DNA of 64,000 nt from Scatavimonas merdipullorum. Its GTDB lineage: Bacteria > Bacillota > Clostridia > Oscillospirales > Acutalibacteraceae. Where the stretch lies: the NCBI GenBank assembly GCA_018712865.1, contig DVGH01000053.1, positions 39,920 through 103,919 of the forward strand. The letters run 5' to 3'. A program made the translations under genes and the position numbers. The notes beneath the pieces were generated by a model, which was not told the DNA's origin, did no database searches, and saw only the letters and a list, made by a program, of their open reading frames with translations. Positions 34,048-42,742 of this stretch are shown here, piece by piece (positions within the stretch are counted from its first letter, which is position 1; every line of letters starts with the position of its first letter).

Positions 34048-35316
34048 TTACAGCATTGCAAGATTTTCCGCGATCGCTTCTTTTAAAATTTGCAACCCAT
34101 GCACCAGCTGCTCTTCTTCTATTACAAGCGGCGGCATAAGCTTTACAACAGAGTTCTTTCTGCCTGCGCCTTCAATGATCAAATGCTTTGCAAAGCACGA
34201 GGCAATCACCTGGTCGCTAAAGCCGTTTACCGGAATTTTTTCAAACTCAATCCCCCAGATCAGGCCCAGCCCGCGAAGCTCCAGCCTTTCGTCAAGCGGC
34301 AAAATTTCCTGCTCGATAAAACGCCTGACGATCTCGCCTTTTTCCCGGGTCTGTTTTTCAACATGATGCGCAAGCATATATTCAAGCCCCGCCTTGGCAG
34401 CGACAAACGCAAGCTGGTTTCCCCTGAACGTACCGTTATGCTCGCCGGGCGCCCAAATGTCCAACTGCGGCTTAAACAATGTAAGCGCAAGCGGCAGGCC
34501 GTAGCCGCCAATGGACTTGGAAAGCGTGACTATATCTGGCACAATACCCGCACGCTCAAAGGAAAAGAAGCTTCCGCTGCGGCAGCAGCCTACCTGAATG
34601 TCGTCCACAATCAGTAAAATATCATACTGGTCGCAAAATACGCGGACACGCTGTAAAAAGCTGTTGTCAAATACGCGGATCCCGCCCTCCGCCTGAATGG
34701 TTTCAATTACAAGCGCCGCCGGCTTTTCTACGCCTGAATGGTCGTCTGTCAGCAGCTTTTCCATATACGCCACCGTATCCAGCTGCGGGAACATATACGG
34801 CGCCGGAATATGTGTAACATCCGTCAGCTGTACCCCCGCACCTCTGCGGGAGGCCTTGTCTGTCGTTAAGGAAAGCGCGCCGAGCGTCATCCCGTGAAAC
34901 GCGCCCATCAGCGCAAAAATGTTGCTGCGCTTTTTCACCTTCCGCGCAAGCTTGATCGCAGCTTCAACCGCATTGGCCCCGGTAGGACCCGGAAATTGAA
35001 TTTTATAATCAAAGCCACGAGGTTTTAAGACGTTTTCTTCAAAATATTCAATAAATTCCCTTTTGGGTACCGTATACATATCAAGCGCATGCAGCACGCC
35101 GTCTGACTGCAGATAACGGATCAGCTTTTCTTTCATATAATCGTTGTTATGTCCGTAATTTACAGCACCGGCCCCACAGAAAAAATCCGTGTAGCTTTCG
35201 CCCTGTTCGTCATAGAACGTCGCGCCCTTGGCCGTTGTAAAAACTGTGGGAAAGCGCCTGCAATAGGAACGAACCTGCGATTCATATAGTTCAAATGCCT
35301 CTGTTTTCAAAACCAT
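34048..35316 (-). CDS. Diaminobutyrate-2-oxoglutarate aminotransferase (EctB-like)
   Basis: This class III PLP aminotransferase of 422 residues matches EctB, which makes L-2,4-diaminobutyrate from aspartate semialdehyde and glutamate. Seen are GPTGANAVEAAIKLARK, FHGMTLGALSLTT, DDIQVGCCRSG and the PLP lysine in TLSKSIGGYGLPLAL. The ATG at 35316 follows AGGAG closely (3 bases); TTG six bases later (MKTEAFEL) is an alternative. The ectoine genes ectA and ectC are not next to it, so the product may serve another pathway. It ends at its own terminator. Confidence 0.88.
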   Translation of the reverse strand: MVLKTEAFELYESQVRSYCRRFPTVFTTAKGATFYDEQGESYTDFFCGAGAVNYGHNNDYMKEKLIRYLQSDGVLHALDMYTVPKREFIEYFEENVLKPRGFDYKIQFPGPTGANAVEAAIKLARKVKKRSNIFALMGAFHGMTLGALSLTTDKASRRGAGVQLTDVTHIPAPYMFPQLDTVAYMEKLLTDDHSGVEKPAALVIETIQAEGGIRVFDNSFLQRVRVFCDQYDILLIVDDIQVGCCRSGSFFSFERAGIVPDIVTLSKSIGGYGLPLALTLFKPQLDIWAPGEHNGTFRGNQLAFVAAKAGLEYMLAHHVEKQTREKGEIVRRFIEQEILPLDERLELRGLGLIWGIEFEKIPVNGFSDQVIASCFAKHLIIEGAGRKNSVVKLMPPLVIEEEQLVHGLQILKEAIAENLAML

Positions 35317-35567
35317 TCTCTCCTTATTTTTGCATGCCAGCAGAAAAGAGATTTTGCACTGCTTTTGTTTTTCACTGCAGCCTGCTATTTTATGCAACTG
35401 CGCCTTTTTAAACATTCCTAATTCTACAATCTTTATATCATTTCGTCAAGGGATCCGTATGAAAAAAACAAATGCCATAAAAAAGCGGAAGAAACCGCTG
35501 TAATTTTATCCGTATTTTAAAATATTTCCATAAACGCTTGCGATCATGCATAAATATATTGGATCGT

Positions 35568-35596
35568 TTGCGGTTTTTCTTTGCTTGTGCTATACT
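35568..35596 (+). promoter_or_regulatory. Promoter of the transglutaminase-like gene
   Basis: TTGCGG (35568-35573) and TATACT (35591-35596) are 17 bases apart, with TGC before the -10. Confidence 0.62.
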
Positions 35597-35644
35597 TTTT
35601 CCATAAAACATATCTTTTTATAGACCTTGAAAGGGGGCGTTTTT

Positions 35645-37030
35645 ATGCCGGCTGCCCTAAAACGGCTTTTATGCACACTTTGCTGCTGCACCCTGCTTTG
35701 CCTGTGCGTCGCCTGCAGCGGCCTGGAGGGAAATGTAAAAGAAGAACCGGACGCAGCAAGCTCTGCAGCCGGCAATATTCCACCGGCCGATAAGCCTGCA
35801 GCCTCCGGCATTGAAATAGACCCCCATACACAAAGCGGGGATTACGACTATAACACCATAAACGGCGATAACACCCCACAGCAGGGATATTACACCCCCA
35901 TCTCTTTAACGCACGGGTTCGACGCCCTGCAAACGCAGCCGCAGCAGTATTTTTACAAGCGGCTTACAAGCGACGTTTATACCGTGGCACAGCAGCCCAG
36001 TGAAGATGGGAACTATCTGATCGAAAAAATATATCTGCCCGGTATGTATCTGGAGGAAGAAGAAATCCGTCTGGTCATCGAGGCTTTTTCCAACGATCAT
36101 CCGGAAGTTTTCTGGCTTGACAATTTATTCGGCTATACCTTTGACGGCACAGATATGGTAATCCAGATGTATTCGATCATCAGCCCGGAAACAATAGATG
36201 CTTATACGGATGAAATGAACGCCGTGGCCGACAGTATGATTGCTTCGGTCCCCAAGGGGCTTGACGAATACGGGCGGGAACGGTTTATCCACGACAGCCT
36301 GCTTGCGCGCTGTACTTACGCTACAGATACCAAAAGCATACAGCAAAACTGGAAGCCCTTTACGATCTACGGCGCTTTAATAGAAGGCAGCGCCGTGTGT
36401 GAAGGCTATACAAAGGCCATGCAGTACCTGCTGCGCTTTGTGGGGATTGAAAGCATTCCGGTCAATGGAACGGCAAAGGAGCAATGGCATCAGTGGAACC
36501 TTGTAAAAATTGATGGCTGCTGGTACCATTTGGACGCTACGTGGAACGACAGCACCGATTATATTTTTTACGATTATTTTAACATAACGGATACAATCAT
36601 CCAGTACGACCATCAGGTAGCCTCTGACTTTTTTGCGCTTGATCCGGACGATATATGCGGCAGTGCGGGAAAAGAAGCCCAGCTGTTTAATATTACCCTT
36701 CCCTCTTGCACGGAAACCGCGGCAAATTTTTATATCCATGAGGCCGTAATTCTGTATGGTTTTGATGAAAAGGCAAGCGCAGCCGTTGAAAATAAAATGC
36801 TGCAAGCCGCTTTGGAGAAAAAGCAGGAGCTGTATATACAGGTGAGTAATTCCATGGAGTATAATGAAGCTGTGGAAGGCCTGTTTTATCAAGCACCTTA
36901 CCAGTTTTTCACATATATTGACCATACCAACAGCCTGTTGGGCAGCGAATATGCCATTAGCAAAGAAAACGTGCGGATTATCAAAAAAGAGCGGCTGCGG
37001 ATTGTAGAGATCCGCCTGGAATATATATAA
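35645..37030 (+). CDS. Transglutaminase-like lipoprotein
   Basis: The 461-residue protein has a lipoprotein signal with the lipobox VACS after a Cys-rich leader (1-25), then an acidic linker. A transglutaminase-like/papain-fold core occupies about 190-330. The catalytic triad is visible as Cys in SAVCEGYT, His in WHQWNLV and Asp in YHLDATWND. The C-terminal 130 residues have no recognised domain. It may act as a surface protease or amidase; the substrate is unknown. The ATG at 35645 has AAAGGGGG seven bases upstream. The longer frame from 35627 would overlap that site. Confidence 0.85.
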   Translation: MPAALKRLLCTLCCCTLLCLCVACSGLEGNVKEEPDAASSAAGNIPPADKPAASGIEIDPHTQSGDYDYNTINGDNTPQQGYYTPISLTHGFDALQTQPQQYFYKRLTSDVYTVAQQPSEDGNYLIEKIYLPGMYLEEEEIRLVIEAFSNDHPEVFWLDNLFGYTFDGTDMVIQMYSIISPETIDAYTDEMNAVADSMIASVPKGLDEYGRERFIHDSLLARCTYATDTKSIQQNWKPFTIYGALIEGSAVCEGYTKAMQYLLRFVGIESIPVNGTAKEQWHQWNLVKIDGCWYHLDATWNDSTDYIFYDYFNITDTIIQYDHQVASDFFALDPDDICGSAGKEAQLFNITLPSCTETAANFYIHEAVILYGFDEKASAAVENKMLQAALEKKQELYIQVSNSMEYNEAVEGLFYQAPYQFFTYIDHTNSLLGSEYAISKENVRIIKKERLRIVEIRLEYI

Positions 37031-37054
37031 CCGGCTGCATTCCTATGGCCGTTA

Positions 37055-37492
37055 TCACTTGCGCGGTCGGAATACAACCAGCTTGCTGAACACAAAATTA
37101 AAAACAATTACAAAAACGGTAACAAGCAATTTGGCAAGATCTGCATGCATGCCTGTAACGTCAACCAGCAAAATCATAAACACCAAAGACAAAACAAGCG
37201 ACAAAAAGCGCGCGCCGTAAAACCCGGATATTTCGATCCATAAATCCTTTTTTCCAACACCTTTGCTTTTAAAAACGTACCGTTTGTTTGTTATAAACGC
37301 AAAGGTTACGGCGCAAAACCAAGCGGGCAGGTTGGACAACGTGGTCAAAAGCGCTGATTTTGGCAAAGGAAACACCTGGTAACAAAGCTTTGTCACAAAA
37401 AAGTCTATACCAGCTGTCCCCAATCCAAACAGCATATATAAAAACATTTCCCTGCTGGTCATAACTCTATACAGCTTCTTTATCTTTTGCAA
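37055..37492 (-). CDS. GtrA family membrane protein
   Basis: This 145-residue protein has four predicted transmembrane helices. The GtrA signature is FVTNKRYVFKSKG between helices 2 and 3, with FGLGTAGIDFFVTKL in helix 1. GtrA proteins are linked to flipping or transfer of polyprenyl-linked sugars for surface glycans. It has no adjoining glycosyltransferase gene. It is convergent with the transglutaminase-like gene, with only 24 bases between the stops and no visible terminator. Confidence 0.88.
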   Translation of the reverse strand: MQKIKKLYRVMTSREMFLYMLFGLGTAGIDFFVTKLCYQVFPLPKSALLTTLSNLPAWFCAVTFAFITNKRYVFKSKGVGKKDLWIEISGFYGARFLSLVLSLVFMILLVDVTGMHADLAKLLVTVFVIVFNFVFSKLVVFRPRK

Positions 37493-37597
37493 GGTATATG
37501 CTTTCCTTTCTGTTTATGGTCTATCGTTATGGTAGCATACTTTTTTCAAAATACAATCCGACACAGCCTGAAGGCAAAAAAGATTCTTGCGCTATCC

Positions 37598-37627
37598 TTG
37601 TGAAAAGGACGGCGGTTGTGCTATAAT
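37598..37627 (+). promoter_or_regulatory. Promoter of pyrK-pyrD
   Basis: TATAAT at 37622-37627 is preceded by TGC; a weak TTGTGA at 37598-37603 lies 18 bases upstream. Confidence 0.5.
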
Positions 37628-37658
37628 AGAGACAATACTTTGATAGAGAGGTCCCCTT

Positions 37659-38411
37659 ATGAAATACGACGCACAGCTTTTTACGCTTATAAAAAAAGAA
37701 GAAATTGCAGACGGGATTTTTGACTTTGCCGTTGAAAACAGCGCGATCGCACAAATTACCAAGCCCGGTCAGTTTGCGCATATTCTGGTCCCCGGCAAAA
37801 CGCTGCGCAGACCCATTTCTGTTTGCGATGTGCAAAATGGCGCGCTTCGCCTGGTTTTTGAAGTCAAGGGTGAAGGGACAAGGCTTTTGTCGCAAACACA
37901 AGTTGGACAAACACTTGATATTCTGGCGCCGCTTGGCCACGGTTTTTCAATAGAAAAAACAAAAAGAACTGCCTTTGTCGGCGGCGGGATCGGCGTACCC
38001 CCCATGCTGCTAAGCGCAAAGCAGTCTGCGCATGCCGTTGCTATTTTAGGCTTCCGCAGTAAAAGCCAGGTTATTCTGAAAGAAGATTTTGAGACCGCCG
38101 GCTGCGAAACCATCGTTACAACAGACGACGGAAGCTTTGGCGTACATGGGCTTGTTACAGACGTGCTGCGCCAGAGGATCGACGATATAGACGCCGTTTG
38201 CGCCTGCGGGCCGATCCCCATGCTCAAAGCGGTTGCAGCACTTGCAAAAGAATATAAAAAGCCCTGTCAGGTTTCCTTAGAAGAACGCATGGGCTGCGGT
38301 GTAGGCGCCTGTCTGGTATGTGCCTGCAAGACCAGGATAAACGGCAAAGAGGATTTTTCGCACGTATGTAAGGACGGGCCTGTATTTCATGCAGAGGAGG
38401 TTGTGTGGTAA
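37659..38411 (+). CDS. pyrK: Dihydroorotate dehydrogenase electron-transfer subunit
   Basis: PyrK passes electrons from PyrD to NAD+ in pyrimidine biosynthesis. The 250-residue protein has the FAD-binding LRRPISVCD motif, the NAD-domain GGGIGVPPMLLSAK, and a C-terminal [2Fe-2S] site (CGVGACLVCACK plus a later Cys in HVCKDG). Length and layout match the family. pyrD starts on its stop codon (TAATG overlap), so the two subunits are translationally coupled. Other pyr genes are not in the window. Confidence 0.96.
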   Translation: MKYDAQLFTLIKKEEIADGIFDFAVENSAIAQITKPGQFAHILVPGKTLRRPISVCDVQNGALRLVFEVKGEGTRLLSQTQVGQTLDILAPLGHGFSIEKTKRTAFVGGGIGVPPMLLSAKQSAHAVAILGFRSKSQVILKEDFETAGCETIVTTDDGSFGVHGLVTDVLRQRIDDIDAVCACGPIPMLKAVAALAKEYKKPCQVSLEERMGCGVGACLVCACKTRINGKEDFSHVCKDGPVFHAEEVVW

Positions 38412-39322
38412 TGGCGGATCTACATGTAAGCATAGCGGGCGTAAGCTTTGACAACCCGCTGATTGCAGCGTCCGGTACCTTTGGCTTTGGGCGCGAATAC
38501 AGTGAATTTTACCCGCTGTCTACTTTGGGCGGGATTTCCTGCAAGGGTATTACCCTGCAGCCGCGTCTGGGTAACCCGCCGCCCCGCATTGCCGAAACGC
38601 CGGCCGGTATTTTAAACTCCGTGGGGCTGCAAAACCCCGGCGTCGAACATTTTATTGACAAGGACCTTCCCTGGCTGAAAGAACAAAATACCGTTGTGAT
38701 CGCCAATATTGCGGGCAACACGGAAGAGGATTACTGTAAAATGGCGCAAAAGCTTTCCGCCACAAATATAGATATGATTGAGCTGAATATTTCCTGCCCC
38801 AATGTAAAAAGCGGCGGCGTTGCATTTGGCACATCCTGCACTTCTGTTGCGCACATTACAAAGCGGGTACGCGCATGCTGCACAAAGCCGCTCATCGTCA
38901 AGCTTTCCCCCAATGTGGCAGATATTGCAGAGATTGCAAAGGCGGCTGAAAGCGAAGGCGCCGACGCTTTATCACTAATCAATACGTTGACCGGTATGCG
39001 CATAGATATAGACAGCCGGCGGCCTATTTTGCGCAACAACACCGGTGGGCTGTCCGGCGCAGCGGTGTTCCCTGTTGCTGTTAGAATGGTATGGCAAACG
39101 GCAAATGCCGTTTCTATACCCATTATTGGTATGGGCGGCATATCCACCTGGGAGGACGCAGCAGAAATGCTGCTTGCAGGGGCCAGCGCACTGCAGATTG
39201 GCACAGTGCTTTTTCACGATCCCTATGCGCCTGTTAAAATCAAAAATGGGCTTGGTACGTACTTGGAAAAAAACGGCATACGCAGCATAGCGGAGCTGAG
39301 CGGAGCTGTACGTCCCTGGTAA
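38411..39322 (+). CDS. pyrD: Dihydroorotate dehydrogenase, class 1B catalytic subunit
   Basis: PyrD oxidises dihydroorotate to orotate using FMN. The 303-residue protein shows NPLIAASGTFGFG at the N-terminus, the class 1 catalytic Cys in ELNISCPNVKSGG, and the FMN phosphate loop in IIGMGGISTWEDAAEMLLAG. Pairing with PyrK marks it as the NAD-linked class 1B enzyme. The ATG at 38411 overlaps the pyrK stop by one base, with AGGAGG ten bases upstream; an in-frame GTG at 38405 is too close to that site. Confidence 0.96.
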   Translation: MADLHVSIAGVSFDNPLIAASGTFGFGREYSEFYPLSTLGGISCKGITLQPRLGNPPPRIAETPAGILNSVGLQNPGVEHFIDKDLPWLKEQNTVVIANIAGNTEEDYCKMAQKLSATNIDMIELNISCPNVKSGGVAFGTSCTSVAHITKRVRACCTKPLIVKLSPNVADIAEIAKAAESEGADALSLINTLTGMRIDIDSRRPILRNNTGGLSGAAVFPVAVRMVWQTANAVSIPIIGMGGISTWEDAAEMLLAGASALQIGTVLFHDPYAPVKIKNGLGTYLEKNGIRSIAELSGAVRPW

Positions 39323-39395
39323 ACTGCCGTATTTTTTTGCACAATTGGGTTATGCTAGCCTTATAACGCTTGATTATAAATAAGGAAGGTTAGCT

Positions 39396-40103
39396 ATGGA
39401 GCTTCTTAACGTTGCGATTTCTTCCGTTGCTTCTATTATTGCGCTTTTTATCCTTACAAAAATTATTGGCAACCGTCAGCTTTCAGAGCTGAATATGTTT
39501 GATTATATCAACGGTATCACAATTGGTTCTATTGCGGCGGAAATGGCAACTTCTTTAGAGGGCGATTTTCTGCTACCTCTTCTTGCCATGGTTATTTTCG
39601 CATGCGCCGCTGTGTTGATTTCTTATATAGCGAGCAAATCTGAAAAAATGCGCCGCTTTTTTACGGGCCGCTCCCTGATCCTGTTGGATAACAACAAAAT
39701 GTACAAGGAAAATTTTAAAAAAGCAAAAATTGATCTTGCCGAATTTTTAACGCAATGCAGAATTAATGGTTTTTTTGACTTAAACGAGGTGCAAACAGCC
39801 GTCTTTGAAACAAACGGACGCATTTCTTTTATGCCAAAAGCGCAGGAACGCCCCGTAACGCCAAAAGACCTTTCGATCCCCATGCAGACCGAAAAGCCGG
39901 CGGTTACGGTGATAACAGACGGCCTGGTGCTCAGCGGCAATTTACGTTATACGGGCAACGACATGCAATGGCTGCAAAAGCAGCTTGCAAGCTTTGGTAT
40001 CAGCCGTGCGGAAGATGTTTTTCTTGCTATGGTAGACAGCAACAACAAGCTCAACGCTTATATAAAACTGCGGGAAAAGCCCGACCGCGATGTTTTCCAA
40101 TAA
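39396..40103 (+). CDS. DUF421 (YetF-type) membrane protein
   Basis: The 235-residue protein has three N-terminal transmembrane helices (about 5-80). A cytoplasmic alpha/beta region typical of DUF421/YetF follows: RQLSELNMFDYINGITIGSIAAEM segment (seen at about 28-51), then FDLNEVQTAVFETNGRISF. Related Bacillus proteins are spore- or membrane-associated, but no biochemical function is established. It stands between pyrD and ruvX and has an AAGGAAGG ribosome site. Confidence 0.87.
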   Translation: MELLNVAISSVASIIALFILTKIIGNRQLSELNMFDYINGITIGSIAAEMATSLEGDFLLPLLAMVIFACAAVLISYIASKSEKMRRFFTGRSLILLDNNKMYKENFKKAKIDLAEFLTQCRINGFFDLNEVQTAVFETNGRISFMPKAQERPVTPKDLSIPMQTEKPAVTVITDGLVLSGNLRYTGNDMQWLQKQLASFGISRAEDVFLAMVDSNNKLNAYIKLREKPDRDVFQ

Positions 40104-40130
40104 ATTTGCCTGACAGAGGTGTTTTCTTTT

Positions 40131-40559
40131 ATGGTAATTATGGCTGTAGATCTGGGGGCCGCCCGTACCGGGCTTGCCCTGTGCGATAAAGCGGAAATGC
40201 TTGCATCCCCGCTTGGGATAATAGAGGAAAAGGATCCGGCGCAGCTGCTTGTAAAGGTTGCAGAGCAGGCAAAAGCGCATAAAGCGGAGCAGATTGTGGT
40301 GGGCCTTCCCAAAAATATGGATGGGTCGGAAGGTGCAAGCGCACAGGCTGCGCGTGAATTTGCCACTTTCCTGCATGCGCTTACGGGCATTGCCGTGGAT
40401 ATGCGCGACGAACGCGGTACGACCGTTAGCGCCCATAATTATTTAAACCGGACAAATACCCGCGGAAAAAAACGCAAAGCGGTGGTTGACAGCGTTGCGG
40501 CAACCATTATTTTACAGGACTATCTGGACTCCAGAAGACTGCATGGAGAAAATACATAA
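40131..40559 (+). CDS. ruvX: RuvX/YqgF family nuclease
   Basis: This 142-residue RNase H-fold protein is the putative Holliday junction resolvase also implicated in pre-16S rRNA processing. Catalytic acidic residues are in VDLGAARTGLAL near the N-terminus, DERGTT and the C-terminal VDSVAA. VVGLPKNMDG is a family hallmark. The ATG at 40131 is chosen from AGAGGTG nine bases upstream. It usually sits with ireB and alaS; here it stands apart from both. Confidence 0.93.
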   Translation: MVIMAVDLGAARTGLALCDKAEMLASPLGIIEEKDPAQLLVKVAEQAKAHKAEQIVVGLPKNMDGSEGASAQAAREFATFLHALTGIAVDMRDERGTTVSAHNYLNRTNTRGKKRKAVVDSVAATIILQDYLDSRRLHGENT

Positions 40560-40570
40560 AGCAAAAAATG

Positions 40571-40612
40571 CATATCAAAAAGGCCGCAGTAAACTGCGGC
40601 CTTTTTGATATG
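40571..40612. terminator. Long bidirectional terminator
   Basis: A perfect 20-bp stem (40571-40590 with 40593-40612) contains A- and T-runs that give a terminator in both directions between ruvX and the thi operon. Confidence 0.9.
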
Positions 40613-40624
40613 TAACCGGAGTTG

Positions 40625-41296
40625 TCAACGCGCAAGCCCAATCTGCAACAAACCGGGCTGTGCAAGCAACTGGGCAAAGCTTTCAATAAACAGGTCTGCT
40701 TCTTTCTGCATTTTCTGTTTTTCTTTCTCTGAACAAGGGTCGTATACGCCAACCGTATAAAAGCCGCCGCTGCGCGCGCCTATTACTCCCTCATAAATAT
40801 CTTCAAAAACAGCGCACTGTTCCGGGGGAAGCCCCAATTGATAAGCTGCATGCAGATAAATATCTGGAAACCCCTTTCCGCGGCGTACATCCGCAAGCGT
40901 GGTGAAGGCATCAAAAAAATCATAAATTCCATTATTTTCAAGCGCCGCCTTGTAAAGGATTTCCTGTGATGCTGTCGCGACGGCAAGAGGTACATGCCGC
41001 TCTTTTAAAAAGGACAAATATTCCCTTACAAACGGTTTTAGGGGGACTGTTTCCCTATATGCGCGCTCCGCCATCGTATTCCATTCCTGTACGAGCTGCA
41101 TAGGCGTATCCGGCAGGGAAAAACGCCGGATCGTATATTCAGCGGCCTGCAAAAAGCCCATTGGGGCAATCGTCTGTGCATAGTCCCCGGGAACGTCAAA
41201 ACCGCGCGACGACAAAAACTGTATGTCGATCTGCTCCCATACACCCATGGAATCGAGCAGCGTTCCGTCCAAATCGAAAATTGCGCCTTTTAGCAT
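40625..41296 (-). CDS. HAD hydrolase, beta-phosphoglucomutase-like, in the thi operon
   Basis: The 223-residue HAD-superfamily phosphatase has motif I FDLDGTLLDS (nucleophile Asp), motif II in VATAS, and motif IV in FEDIYEGVIGA. A helical cap lies between motifs I and II. It starts five bases after thiE and is the last gene of the thi operon. That context suggests a phosphatase acting on a thiamine-pathway phosphate, for example thiamine monophosphate. This is inference; the family is too broad for a firm substrate. Confidence 0.88.
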   Translation of the reverse strand: MLKGAIFDLDGTLLDSMGVWEQIDIQFLSSRGFDVPGDYAQTIAPMGFLQAAEYTIRRFSLPDTPMQLVQEWNTMAERAYRETVPLKPFVREYLSFLKERHVPLAVATASQEILYKAALENNGIYDFFDAFTTLADVRRGKGFPDIYLHAAYQLGLPPEQCAVFEDIYEGVIGARSGGFYTVGVYDPCSEKEKQKMQKEADLFIESFAQLLAQPGLLQIGLAR

Positions 41297-41301
41297 GGAC
41301 C

Positions 41302-41928
41302 TTACCTCCTGTACAATGCCCGCATTGCACTGGCTGCATGCGTAATATCTTTCTGCGCCACAACGGCAGAAACAACCGCAAGGCCGTCAATGCCCATCCC
41401 CTGAAAAGCAGGGGCAGTTTTCTGATTGATTCCCCCGATCACCACGATCGGAATAGACACCGCCTGGCGGATTTCCTGCAGCTGGGCAAACGTTACGTCT
41501 GCCGCGTCCGGTTTTGTCGCGGTTGGATACATGGCGCCCACGCCAATGTAATCTGCGCCGTCCTTTTGCGCCTGAATGGCTTCTTCCAGGCTGGAAGCCG
41601 ATACGCCCAACAGCTTGTCTTTTCCAATGATTTCCCTTACAATCGGCGCGGACAGGTCGCTTTGCCCTACATGTACTCCGTCTGCGCCGGCCGCAAGCGC
41701 AATGTCGACCCTGTCATTGACGATCAGCGGCACCTGAAAGCGGCGGGTAACCGCTTTGACGCGCAGCGCCGTTTGGTAAAACATGCGGGAGGACAAATCC
41801 TTTTCCCGCAATTGCACAACCGTACAGCCGCCTTTTAAGGCAAGCTCCACAGATTCTTCCACCGTTTGCGCCGACATTAAGCGCCTGTCGGTACAAAGGT
41901 ACAGGCTGTAGTCTACTTTATACCTCAT
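41302..41928 (-). CDS. thiE: Thiamine-phosphate synthase
   Basis: ThiE joins HMP-pyrophosphate and thiazole phosphate to thiamine monophosphate. The 208-residue TIM-barrel protein shows LREKDLS, VNDRVDIALAAGADGVHVGQ with the Mg-binding Asp, and VVIGGINQ for phosphate binding. Its start overlaps the end of thiM by 11 bases. It is the fourth gene of the TPP-riboswitch operon. Confidence 0.95.
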   Translation of the reverse strand: MRYKVDYSLYLCTDRRLMSAQTVEESVELALKGGCTVVQLREKDLSSRMFYQTALRVKAVTRRFQVPLIVNDRVDIALAAGADGVHVGQSDLSAPIVREIIGKDKLLGVSASSLEEAIQAQKDGADYIGVGAMYPTATKPDAADVTFAQLQEIRQAVSIPIVVIGGINQKTAPAFQGMGIDGLAVVSAVVAQKDITHAASAMRALYRR

Positions 41929-42742
41929 CTATTTTGCTCCTTTGCGCAAACTCCTGCGCCCCCAGTGTACTTAAGGCATCTATCAGAGCTGTGCGAAAGC
42001 TTGCTGTTCCAACGTTGCCGGCCTTTGCGTAGGCCATTTCACCGGCAATTCCCATAGCCGACACAGCGGCCGCTGCAGCCGTAAGATAATCGCCTTTACA
42101 GGCACCGGCAAAAGCGCCCGCCAGAGCAGACGCCATACACCCAGTTCCCGTTACCCGTGCGAGCATGGGGTGGCCGTTTTCAATTTTTATTGTATGTACA
42201 CCGTCTGAGATTACATCCACCGCCCCGGTTACAGCCGCTGTGCACCCCAACTTTTTTGCGGCTGCCTGCGCGACGTAGACGCTGTCGTTTTTTGCATCGC
42301 CCAATGATGCATCCACGCCTTTTGTCGTTGCCGAAAGCCCCGCAACAAAGGAAATTTCTGAAAGATTCCCTCTGAGTATGGCAATTTGTACTTCCTGTGC
42401 AATTCTGTTTGTTTCTGTATTGCGCAAATGGGAAGCACCCGCTCCCACAGGGTCCAGTACGACGGGGATTTCCAGTGCGTTTGCCCTTTTCCCCGCTGCA
42501 ATCATGGATTCGACTGTTCGGCGGTTGAGCGTGCCAATGTTCAGAACAAGGGCGCTGGACATAGAGGCGATATCTACCGCTTCTTCTATGGCGTCCGCCA
42601 TAATAGGAGAAGCGCCGATTGCCAGGGTTACATTTGCTACGTCGTTTACCGTCACATAGTTTGTAATATGGTGGATCAGCGGCGTGTTTTTTCTGACCGC
42701 TTCCAAAAGATCTGCTATATTTTTCCGTATACCGTTCATCAT
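41918..42742 (-). CDS. thiM: Hydroxyethylthiazole kinase
   Basis: ThiM phosphorylates salvaged hydroxyethylthiazole. The 274-residue ribokinase-like protein starts (M)MNGIRKNIADLL and shows PLIHHITNYVTVNDVAN, VLDPVGAGAS, and the catalytic GTGCMASALAGAF. The ATG at 42742 overlaps the thiC stop as ATGA, with GGAAG upstream; the longer frame extends into thiC and is rejected. Presence of thiM and absence of thiG/thiH/thiS here point to thiazole salvage. Confidence 0.95.
   Translation of the reverse strand: MMNGIRKNIADLLEAVRKNTPLIHHITNYVTVNDVANVTLAIGASPIMADAIEEAVDIASMSSALVLNIGTLNRRTVESMIAAGKRANALEIPVVLDPVGAGASHLRNTETNRIAQEVQIAILRGNLSEISFVAGLSATTKGVDASLGDAKNDSVYVAQAAAKKLGCTAAVTGAVDVISDGVHTIKIENGHPMLARVTGTGCMASALAGAFAGACKGDYLTAAAAAVSAMGIAGEMAYAKAGNVGTASFRTALIDALSTLGAQEFAQRSKIDEV

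Noticed and set aside
33413..34366. 317-codon plus-strand open frame over the ATP-grasp and EctB genes
   Set aside because: It spans two opposite-strand genes and a terminator.
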